Positions 1-5,790 of a DNA stretch of 8,747 nt are shown in pieces (position 1 is the stretch's first letter; each line of letters opens with the position of its first letter). Under the pieces are notes generated by a model, which was not told the DNA's origin, did not search any database, and worked only from the letters and a program-made list of their open reading frames with translations. The position numbers and the translations under genes are program-made. The stretch comes from Prevotellaceae bacterium (lineage in GTDB: Bacteria; Bacteroidota; Bacteroidia; Bacteroidales; UBA932): contig JAISDK010000247.1 in NCBI GenBank assembly GCA_031264875.1, positions 1-8,747 on the forward strand, given 5' to 3'.

Positions 1-34
1 TCTGGAGACTACGCCGAGCGAAGGTAATAATTAA

Positions 35-72
35 ATCGCGACGCATTGCAGGATTTTGCAATGCATCGCGAC
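35..72 (-). terminator. Hairpin downstream of clpB, possible terminator or REP-like palindrome
   Basis: Arms 36-50 and 57-71 are inverted repeats of 15 bp with a 6-base loop (51-56). The only mismatch on the plus strand is C42 against A65. Read as minus-strand RNA this becomes a G:U wobble, and 35/72 adds another G:U pair, so the stem is continuous only in the direction of clpB transcription. The 3' side continues with an AU-rich but broken U tract (UUUAAUUAUUA). That fits a weak intrinsic terminator for clpB, placed beyond the heptamer array. The GCATTGCA/TGCAATGC core also resembles dispersed palindromic repeats I associate with Bacteroidota genomes, but this was not searched. Confidence 0.5.
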
Positions 73-191
73 ATTAATCATTAATCATTAACCATTAATC
101 ATTAACCATTAATCATTAATCATTAACCATTAACCATTAACCATTAACCATTAACCATTAACCATTAATCATTAATCATTAATCATTAACC
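73..191. repeat. Perfect 7-bp tandem repeat, 17 units of ATTAAYC
   Basis: Seventeen uninterrupted heptamers fill exactly 119 bp. Units 1, 2, 4, 6, 7, 14, 15 and 16 are ATTAATC; units 3, 5, 8-13 and 17 are ATTAACC. Only position 6 of the unit (C or T) varies, and the variants are clustered (six ATTAACC in a row, units 8-13; three ATTAATC in a row, units 14-16), as expected from slippage or unit duplication. Unit 17 and most of unit 16 lie inside the clpB reading frame and supply its last three codons and stop. The rest forms the clpB 3' untranslated region. No known protein-binding function is recognised. Confidence 0.97.
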
Positions 192-2770
192 CTCACCAGT
201 TTATCGCCAAACGAATCGACCTTTACAGTTTCACCTGGGTTAAGATTACCTGCGATAATCTGTTTCGAGAGTTCGTTAAGCAATTCTCTTTGAATCACTC
301 TTTTCAGCGGTCGTGCGCCATAGACCGGGTCATATCCCTGTTCGGCAATATATTCAATAGCATATTCTCCGACGTCGATAGTTATATTGTTTGCCGACAG
401 CGTTTTTTGTATGCCTGCAATCTGGAGCGACACGATTTTCCGTATATCATCCCTTGTCAGCGGAGAGAACATTATCACCTCATCGATACGGTTAAGAAAT
501 TCGGGACGTACTGTTTCCTTCAGCAAGTCAAGAACAGCCCGTTTTGTTTTTTCAACAATCCGGTCATCCGTTTCGTCCGTCATCCGGGAGAAATTTTCCT
601 GAATAATTCCCGACCCAGCGTTGGACGTCATTATTATAATAGTATTTTTAAAATTGACTGTTCGTCCCTTGTTATCCGTAAGCCGTCCATCGTCAAGCAC
701 CTGCAGGAGAGTGTTGAAAACGTCGGGATGCGCTTTTTCTATCTCATCCAGCAAAACAACGGAATACGGTTTGCGGCGGACGGCCTCGGTAAGCTGTCCA
801 CCCTCATCATATCCCACATATCCCGGAGGAGCGCCCACGAGTCTCGAAACAGAATGACGCTCCTGATATTCCGACATATCCAGACGGGTCATCATATTTT
901 CGTCGTTAAACAGAAATTCGGCTAAAGCCTTCGCCAGTTCGGTTTTACCTACCCCAGTTGTTCCCAGAAACAGAAACGAGCCGACAGGTTTTTTCTGATC
1001 CTGAAGACCTGCCCTGCTGCGGCGTACAGCATCGGCAACAGCCTGTATCGCTTCATCCTGACCGATGACGCGGTTGTGCAGTTCATTTTCGAGATTGAGG
1101 AGTTTGTCCTTTTCTGTTTGCAACATTCTGGTGACCGGTATCCCTGTCCATTTCGACACAGTCTCTGCAATATCCTCTGCCGTAACTTCTTCGCGAACCA
1201 GAGACGTTTCCTTCTGTATTTCGTTCTTTTCCTTTAGCAGCTTTTCGATTATGCTCTGCACCTCGGCTATCTTGCCGTATCTGATTTCGGCAACCAGACC
1301 GTAATCGCCTTTTCTTTCAGCATCTTCCGCCTGAAACTTCAGATCTTCGATAAGATGTTTATTCTCCTGTATTCTGTCGGCAATACTTCTCTCGTCCTGC
1401 CACTTGGCTCTCATGGCGTCCCGTTTTCCGTTCAAATCGCTGATTTCCCTGTTCAGCGCTTCCATTTTCTGCCCGTCGCCTTCCCGGCGGATAGCTTCGC
1501 GTTCAATCTCCAGCTGACGGACTTTTCGGTCGAGTTCGTCGATTTCTTCGGGTACGGAATTGATTTCCAGACGAAGTTTTGAAGCCGATTCATCAATCAG
1601 GTCAATAGCCTTGTCGGGCAAAAAGCGCGAGGTGATGTACCTGCTCGACAGTTCTACAGCCGCGATTATCGCCTCGTCCTTTATTCTAACCTGATGATGA
1701 GTCTCATAACGTTCCTTCAATCCGCGCAGTATCGATACCGCGTCGGGCGCCGAAGGCTCATCGACCTGTACGGGCTGGAATCTGCGTTCCAGCGCCTTAT
1801 CCTTTTCAAAATACTTTTGATACTCGTCCAGAGTAGTAGCGCCCACAGCCCTGAGTTCACCGCGTGCCAGCGCCGGCTTCAAAATATTTGCCGCATCCAT
1901 TGCACCGTCGCTTTTCCCGGCGCCCACCAAAGTGTGGATTTCATCAATAAACAGTATTATTTCGCCGTTGGAATCAATAACTTCCTTAACAACGCCCTTC
2001 AACCGTTCTTCAAATTCTCCCTTATACTTGGCTCCGGCAATCAAAGCCCCCATATCCAGCGAAAAAATCTGCTTGCTTTTAAGATTTTCGGGAACGTCGC
2101 CGCTAACGATCCTGTGTGCAATACCTTCGGCAATAGCTGTTTTACCCACGCCCGGCTCTCCAACAAGTATCGGATTGTTTTTCGTTCTCCGCGTCAGTAT
2201 CTGCAACACTCGCCTGATTTCCTCGTCGCGACCGATGACAGGATCGAGCCTGCCTTTCCGCGCACTGTCGTTGAGGTTGATTGCGTATCGGTTAAGACTG
2301 TCGAATGTTGCATCCGAAGTCTGGGAATTTACCGTATTTCCCTTACGGACGGATTCAATTGCCGATATCACGCCCTTTTCTGTTACTCCCCTGTCCTTCA
2401 ACATTTGGGAAACAGCGTCGCCGGAATCAGTCAGGCCGAGCAGCAGGCTTTCGGGAGAAGCAAACTGATCGCCCAGCTTTTTCGAATATTCCAGCGACTT
2501 CTGTATTGCCTTGTTTAAATCATTTGACAGATAAGGCGTTCCTCCCGTAACACGGGGATAGTGTTCCATAATCGGCTTTAACGCATCCTCCAGCACTTTT
2601 GGCGACACTCCCAGTTTTTTTATCAGGTAGAATACCACTCCTTCGCTGTCGGTCAGAAAATATTGCAGCAAATGTCCGGTATCAACCGCCTGATGATTAT
2701 TCGATTGAGCAATTTCAACAGCCTGCTGAACTGCTTCCTGCGATTTTATTGTAAAATTATTCAAATTCAT
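179..2770 (-). CDS. clpB: ATP-dependent protein disaggregase ClpB (Hsp100)
   Basis: A hexameric AAA+ chaperone of the cytoplasm that threads aggregated proteins through its central pore, working with DnaK and small heat-shock proteins. The 863 residues match the usual family length. In order: N-terminal Clp repeat domain (about 1-145); first ATPase domain with Walker A GEPGVGKT (204-211), Walker B ending IDE (275-277), pore-loop Tyr249 and Arg finger pair 329-330; the coiled-coil M domain that separates ClpB from ClpA/ClpC (about 400-525); second ATPase domain with Walker A GTTGVGKT (603-610), Walker B LLDE (673-676), pore loop GYVGYDE (650-656) and sensor-2 GAR (818-820). There is no ClpP-binding IGF loop, as expected for a disaggregase. 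The start has AAGGA five bases upstream. The terminal VND and stop come from the heptamer array. The gene follows hsp20, but a terminator lies between them. Confidence 0.98.
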   Translation of the reverse strand: MNLNNFTIKSQEAVQQAVEIAQSNNHQAVDTGHLLQYFLTDSEGVVFYLIKKLGVSPKVLEDALKPIMEHYPRVTGGTPYLSNDLNKAIQKSLEYSKKLGDQFASPESLLLGLTDSGDAVSQMLKDRGVTEKGVISAIESVRKGNTVNSQTSDATFDSLNRYAINLNDSARKGRLDPVIGRDEEIRRVLQILTRRTKNNPILVGEPGVGKTAIAEGIAHRIVSGDVPENLKSKQIFSLDMGALIAGAKYKGEFEERLKGVVKEVIDSNGEIILFIDEIHTLVGAGKSDGAMDAANILKPALARGELRAVGATTLDEYQKYFEKDKALERRFQPVQVDEPSAPDAVSILRGLKERYETHHQVRIKDEAIIAAVELSSRYITSRFLPDKAIDLIDESASKLRLEINSVPEEIDELDRKVRQLEIEREAIRREGDGQKMEALNREISDLNGKRDAMRAKWQDERSIADRIQENKHLIEDLKFQAEDAERKGDYGLVAEIRYGKIAEVQSIIEKLLKEKNEIQKETSLVREEVTAEDIAETVSKWTGIPVTRMLQTEKDKLLNLENELHNRVIGQDEAIQAVADAVRRSRAGLQDQKKPVGSFLFLGTTGVGKTELAKALAEFLFNDENMMTRLDMSEYQERHSVSRLVGAPPGYVGYDEGGQLTEAVRRKPYSVVLLDEIEKAHPDVFNTLLQVLDDGRLTDNKGRTVNFKNTIIIMTSNAGSGIIQENFSRMTDETDDRIVEKTKRAVLDLLKETVRPEFLNRIDEVIMFSPLTRDDIRKIVSLQIAGIQKTLSANNITIDVGEYAIEYIAEQGYDPVYGARPLKRVIQRELLNELSKQIIAGNLNPGETVKVDSFGDKLVRVND

Positions 2771-2805
2771 ATAATTCCTTTTTTATTCATTTTTATATTC
2801 ATGGT

Positions 2806-2841
2806 AAAAAAAGCCGTTACCGATGAAAGTAACAGCTTTTT
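2806..2841 (-). terminator. Intrinsic terminator after hsp20
   Basis: Arms 2808-2820 and 2829-2841 form a 13-bp stem around an 8-base loop. The single plus-strand mismatch (C2815/A2834) becomes a U:G wobble in minus-strand RNA, so the hairpin is complete in the hsp20 direction and is followed by seven U (2812-2806). It starts about 30 bp after the hsp20 stop and ends only 35 bp before the clpB start, so clpB needs read-through or a very close promoter. The A-rich left side may also allow weak termination on the plus strand. Confidence 0.85.
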
Positions 2842-2871
2842 CTCTTTTGTCTTTCAACACAATGCCCGTGT

Positions 2872-3300
2872 TTAACCGATTTCAATCACTTTCATATTCT
2901 TTTTGAGGTCTTCCTTTTTCATTTTCGGGATAGAGACATCCAGAACTCCGTGCTCCATTTTTGCCCCGATTTTATCTTTATCGGCATTTTTGGGAAGAAT
3001 CATCTTTTGTTCAAATTTACTGTACGAAAATTCACGTCTCAAATAGAGGGAATTTCCGTTTTTCTTCGAACCTTCCTCCTTCTTTTCCATAGATATGACC
3101 AGATTGTTGTCGTCGTCAATACGTACACAAAAATCGTCTTTGGTCATACCTGGTGCGGCAACTTCAATTCTGTAATCATTTTCAGATTCAATGACATTGA
3201 TAGCCGGCGCTGTAGCATTGGCCCTTAACATCCAGTCGTTACTGAACAAATCGTTAAATACTTCGGGCAACCAATTTTGATTTTGTCTAATCAAATTCAT
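2872..3300 (-). CDS. Small heat-shock protein, Hsp20/alpha-crystallin family
   Basis: An ATP-independent holdase that binds unfolding proteins and hands them to DnaK/ClpB for refolding. The 142 residues are typical for bacterial Hsp20. A short variable N-terminal arm (1-32) contains the VFNDLFSNDW segment common in Bacteroidota members. The alpha-crystallin domain follows (about 33-126), with the family signature GVLDVSIPK at 118-126. The C-terminal tail ends in the I-x-I assembly motif (Ile139, Ile141) that docks into a neighbouring subunit. The ATG is supported by an AAGGAG eight bases upstream. A 112-bp spacer separates it from xseB and holds candidate promoter and operator sequences; a strong terminator follows. 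This suggests its own inducible transcript next to clpB, its functional partner. Confidence 0.96.
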   Translation of the reverse strand: MNLIRQNQNWLPEVFNDLFSNDWMLRANATAPAINVIESENDYRIEVAAPGMTKDDFCVRIDDDNNLVISMEKKEEGSKKNGNSLYLRREFSYSKFEQKMILPKNADKDKIGAKMEHGVLDVSIPKMKKEDLKKNMKVIEIG

Positions 3301-3308
3301 AACTAATA

Positions 3309-3317
3309 CTCCTTTTT
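3309..3317 (-). promoter_or_regulatory. Shine-Dalgarno sequence of hsp20
   Basis: The minus strand reads AAAAAGGAG here, eight bases before the hsp20 ATG. Clear Shine-Dalgarno sequences are uncommon in Bacteroidota, so this one both fixes the start and hints at strong translation of hsp20. Confidence 0.6.
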
Positions 3318-3352
3318 ATTACATTAAACAATAATTTTTACACAGGAGGGTA

Positions 3353-3369
3353 TTCAAATAGTGTGCCAA
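3353..3369 (-). promoter_or_regulatory. Candidate sigma-54-like -24/-12 promoter of hsp20
   Basis: The minus strand reads TTGGCACACTATTTGAA. Against the sigma-54 consensus TTGGCAC-N5-TTGCW this matches all seven bases of the -24 element, has the exact spacing, and matches TTG of the -12 element. The usually important C at -12 is A. A start about 12 bases downstream would give a leader of roughly 40 nt containing the Shine-Dalgarno sequence. A competing reading is a housekeeping -7 box TATATTGG (3373-3366; seven of eight bases of TAnnTTTG), which overlaps it. Both are sequence-only inferences. Confidence 0.4.
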
Positions 3370-3379
3370 TATAGGAAAA

Positions 3380-3394
3380 CTGACATTTTGTCAG
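3380..3394. promoter_or_regulatory. Perfect palindrome CTGACA-N3-TGTCAG, candidate operator for hsp20
   Basis: CTGACATTTTGTCAG is a perfect 6+3+6 inverted repeat in the xseB-hsp20 spacer, 79 bp upstream of the hsp20 start and 18 bp after the xseB stop. It lies just upstream of the sigma-54-like sequence, or between the -33 and -7 regions if TATATTGG is the true -7 box. The symmetry and position suggest a dimeric regulator site, activator or repressor. On the minus strand it is followed by TTTT, so a weak terminator for xseAB is possible, though a 6-bp stem with a 3-base loop is poor for that. Confidence 0.5.
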
Positions 3395-3412
3395 GTGCAG
3401 TACAGCTCTTCA

Positions 3413-3634
3413 TCAACTCTGTTGCTCCTCATCTCCAGGCGAATCGAGTTCTTTCAGAATTTTGTTTACATCTTCCTCCGTACTGGTCAGTTTGGACTTG
3501 CAGACTTTGATAAGCTGCGCTGCTCTTTTGACTTTTTCGGAAAGTTCATCCACCGATATTTTTCCCTGTTCGATTTCCGAAACTATCTTTTGAAGTTCCT
3601 CAAATGCCGTTGTATAGCTTAAATTATCGCTCAT
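3413..3634 (-). CDS. xseB: Exodeoxyribonuclease VII small subunit
   Basis: The non-catalytic helical subunit of ExoVII. Several copies wrap the coiled-coil region of XseA to make the active enzyme, which degrades single-stranded DNA from both ends in repair and recombination. The 73 residues are the normal size. The diagnostic segment runs from YTTAFEELQKIVSEIEQGK (7-25) into the helix-forming VDELSEKVKRAAQLIKVCK (28-46), followed by an acidic tail. Its ATG overlaps the xseA TGA in an ATGA, so translation is very likely coupled to xseA. Confidence 0.96.
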   Translation of the reverse strand: MSDNLSYTTAFEELQKIVSEIEQGKISVDELSEKVKRAAQLIKVCKSKLTSTEEDVNKILKELDSPGDEEQQS

Positions 3635-4980
3635 ATTTTGTCGTTTTTATGTGTTGAATCTACAATGCTGACAATATTGCCTTTGTGTACAATCGTGTTC
3701 AGGAGGTCGCCGTTTTTGACTTGCGACATGTCTGTAACCGATTTACCGTTCAACAGTGTGATGCTGTAGCCCCTTTTCAGTACATTTACGGGACTCATGT
3801 TGGCTACATTTTTTTCTATGCCATTCATTTCCGTCAAAGCGCTTTTTGTCGTTAGTAAACTCTGTAACTGTAATTTCTCTTTCAATTGGGAAACCATGAT
3901 TTTCTTCACGTTGCAGAATACGGTCACTCCCTTGACAATATTTGTTTTACTTGTTTTCATATCGTTTTCATTTGAAATTAAAATGTTATCCGTCACCGAG
4001 CGAAACAGTTTTGTTTCTGCTCCGAACTTCATTTTTTCTTCGCCCAGCAGTCGCATAGTCCTTTCGAATATCTTTTTCTCTGCATTCTGGACAGGGATGG
4101 AAAAATTATGAAACTTTTGCAACAGATATTCTGCAAGTTTGGTAGGCGTAATTGCGTTTGAGAAAGCAATCATCTCGGTTACTGTTTCATTGGTAGCATG
4201 ACCGATACCTGTTATTACGGGAATTGGAAACGTGGCAATAGCTTGCGACAGCTTATAACTGTTGAAGCACGAAAGCCCGACATCTCCCCCACCCCCACGT
4301 ATAATCGCAACAACATCAAAATGATGACTGACTCTTTTTATTCTTTTTAACTGATCGACTATGCTTTGAACCGCATTATTGCCTTGCAGCAAAGACGGAA
4401 ACAGATGCCAGAAAAACTTGTAGCCCCATGAATTTGTTTTGATTACTTTGATAAAATCGGCATATCCCTTACTCGTTTCGACGGAAATAATAGCAATCCG
4501 CTGAGGCAATAAAGGCAGACGCAAGGTTTTGTTTTTATCGAAAATTTTTTCACATACAAGTCGGTTTATCGTTTCCCGCTTCTCACATTCGAGATCGCCC
4601 AGAGTGTAGCCCGGATCGATATCCATTATCCACAACGACAGGCCATGAGCAGGATCAAAAGTGATTTTTGCCTGAAACAGGATTTTAATCCCATCTTTCA
4701 GCGGTTCATGCAGAATATCAATAAATTTACTGTTTATTCTAAAATAATCGTCTTTCCACATATACGATTTCAGGAGGGCGATTATTTTTCCATCTTTTTT
4801 TTCGACGAGTTCAGGATAGCAATGTCCCGAATGTTGATAAAAATTCAGCTTATTCATTTCGGCTTTTACCCAAAACGAACTCTTATACCTGGCATTAAGA
4901 GTGTTGTGAATACTCTTGGTTACTTCAAGCAAAGAAAATACTGTTTTGTCATTTATTTTTTCGGACATTGCTTTTGTCAT
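3631..4980 (-). CDS. xseA: Exodeoxyribonuclease VII large subunit
   Basis: The catalytic subunit of ExoVII, 449 residues, within the family range. An N-terminal OB fold (about 12-125) includes the SGHCYPELVEKKDGK signature (51-65). The catalytic domain has TSKGYADFI (169-177, Asp175), the glycine loop RGGGGD (228-233) and GIGHATNET (258-266). A helical, XseB-binding region follows, then the conserved tail SPVNVLKRGYSI (396-407). Compared with the common GHETD form, His261 is kept but the Asp is Asn264; Asp175 and Arg228 are also kept. Met1 is taken as the start, but Met5 is equally possible and neither has a strong ribosome-binding site. The gene lies 25 bp after the Tudor-like gene and overlaps xseB by 4 bp, so the three are probably one operon. 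Confidence 0.95.
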   Translation of the reverse strand: MTKAMSEKINDKTVFSLLEVTKSIHNTLNARYKSSFWVKAEMNKLNFYQHSGHCYPELVEKKDGKIIALLKSYMWKDDYFRINSKFIDILHEPLKDGIKILFQAKITFDPAHGLSLWIMDIDPGYTLGDLECEKRETINRLVCEKIFDKNKTLRLPLLPQRIAIISVETSKGYADFIKVIKTNSWGYKFFWHLFPSLLQGNNAVQSIVDQLKRIKRVSHHFDVVAIIRGGGGDVGLSCFNSYKLSQAIATFPIPVITGIGHATNETVTEMIAFSNAITPTKLAEYLLQKFHNFSIPVQNAEKKIFERTMRLLGEEKMKFGAETKLFRSVTDNILISNENDMKTSKTNIVKGVTVFCNVKKIMVSQLKEKLQLQSLLTTKSALTEMNGIEKNVANMSPVNVLKRGYSITLLNGKSVTDMSQVKNGDLLNTIVHKGNIVSIVDSTHKNDKI

Positions 4981-5005
4981 TCAAATTTCTTAACCCGACA
5001 CACTT

Positions 5006-5557
5006 CTATTCTTCTTTTTTCCCTGCTGCGCCTACAAAATAATCGTTCTTATCCTTAAAAAGCGCGTTGAATGTAGTCAATGAACCGTATGCGGAAGTTA
5101 TATATTTCTGAATATTAACCTTATCCTGTTCGCTCAAACCTTTATGACTGTTGATGTTTTGTTCCAGTACACGCAGCTTGTCCCTCAGCATCACGATTTT
5201 GTGAAAAAAGACGTCAATAGGTATTTCTTTTGGTTGTGAAGCATTTCCGGGATTCAGCACTAAAGTACCGCCAATCCACTTATCGGCTATTTCAACATCT
5301 TCATTCAGTCCGTTATAACGTTCCAGAATGTTGGTTATAACATCAGTCACCTCTTCCAGGGAAAGTTTCGGTTGGTTATCCTCAATTTCTTCTATAACTC
5401 TCATATCTTTCAAGATATTGGCTTTACCAAAACTCAATTTGCCTCCTCTTTCGAAAATTATTTCGTACCCGCTTAACGAACTCTTACAAACAAATCCTTC
5501 TCCGTACCTGTCATGTTCAACTCTTGTACCTACTCCCAATTCAATATTTTCTTCCAT
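5006..5557 (-). CDS. Conserved protein with UvrD/PcrA-type Tudor-like N-terminus
   Basis: I recognise this 183-residue protein as a conserved Bacteroidota type but know no assigned function. Residues 7-45 (LGVGTRVEHDRYGEGFV, then a glycine turn, YEIIFERGGKLSF) resemble the small Tudor-like beta barrel at the C-terminus of UvrD/PcrA helicases, which contacts RNA polymerase in those enzymes. An acidic linker (55-63) leads to a helical domain: about 67-85, then DKWIGGTLVLNPG (92-104), and long helices at about 112-137 and 141-168 with conserved-looking PIDVFFHKIVMLRDKLRVLE. There is no signal peptide, membrane segment or catalytic motif. It heads the probable xseAB operon behind its own promoter, which suggests a DNA-transaction or transcription-linked role, but that is inference. 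Confidence 0.85.
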   Translation of the reverse strand: MEENIELGVGTRVEHDRYGEGFVCKSSLSGYEIIFERGGKLSFGKANILKDMRVIEEIEDNQPKLSLEEVTDVITNILERYNGLNEDVEIADKWIGGTLVLNPGNASQPKEIPIDVFFHKIVMLRDKLRVLEQNINSHKGLSEQDKVNIQKYITSAYGSLTTFNALFKDKNDYFVGAAGKKEE

Positions 5558-5623
5558 AAATCTGTAAAAATAATATAATCATTCAATTCTTTCCGTTATT
5601 TATAACCTTTTATAATGAGGGGA

Positions 5624-5631
5624 CAAATGTA
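5624..5631 (-). promoter_or_regulatory. Bacteroidota-type -7 box for the Tudor-like gene and xseAB
   Basis: The minus strand reads TACATTTG, a perfect fit to the TAnnTTTG -7 consensus of the Bacteroidota primary sigma factor. No clear TTG lies at the -33 distance; the U tract of the upstream terminator occupies that region instead. A start just downstream would give a leader of about 60 nt before the ATG at 5557. Confidence 0.5.
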
Positions 5632-5654
5632 TATAAAAATCGGAATATGCCCCT

Positions 5655-5687
5655 AAAAAAACACACTGCCAATATTGACAGTGTGTT
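5655..5687 (-). terminator. Strong intrinsic terminator after the outer-membrane protein gene
   Basis: Arms AACACACTG (5660-5668) and CAGTGTGTT (5679-5687) form a 9-bp stem. On the minus strand it extends inward by a U:G and then a C:G pair, and it is followed by seven U (5661-5655). It lies about 100 bp past the barrel gene stop and ends transcription of the lipoprotein/barrel unit, just before the next promoter box. Confidence 0.9.
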
Positions 5688-5689
5688 AC

Positions 5690-5733
5690 CACTTTACAAA
5701 TTATGACCCGGAAAATGTAAACACTTTACAAAT
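5690..5733. repeat. Short direct and inverted repeats in the barrel gene 3' region
   Basis: CACTTTACAAAT occurs twice as an exact 12-bp direct repeat (5690-5701 and 5722-5733), 32 bp apart. The second copy overlaps a perfect palindrome TGTAAA-CAC-TTTACA (5716-5730). The rest of the 233-bp spacer 5558-5790 holds the terminator and promoter box listed separately; I see no gene in it. Confidence 0.6.
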
Positions 5734-5790
5734 AATTCAAAATAATCAAGTATTTTTTCTTGATGCAACCGAATAAAATTTTCATGCGAA

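Noticed and set aside
1..34. Possible 3' end of a plus-strand gene at the left edge (frames ending at TAA 25-27 or 32-34).
   Set aside because: Two different frames give equally plausible short tails and there are too few codons to choose; no recognisable protein end.
73..191. Heptamer array read as a CRISPR array, replication origin iterons or telomere-like repeat.
   Set aside because: There are no spacers, no cas genes, no replication initiator gene or DnaA-box cluster, and the unit is a simple 7-bp satellite inside a chromosome-type gene context.
290..925. Long plus-strand open frames opposite clpB (also 1694-2518 and 1932-2468).
   Set aside because: They are antisense shadows of a highly conserved clpB coding region and their products resemble no protein family.
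3380..3394. Palindrome before hsp20 as a CIRCE (HrcA) element.
   Set aside because: CIRCE is TTAGCACTC-N9-GAGTGCTAA; neither arm sequence nor spacer length matches.
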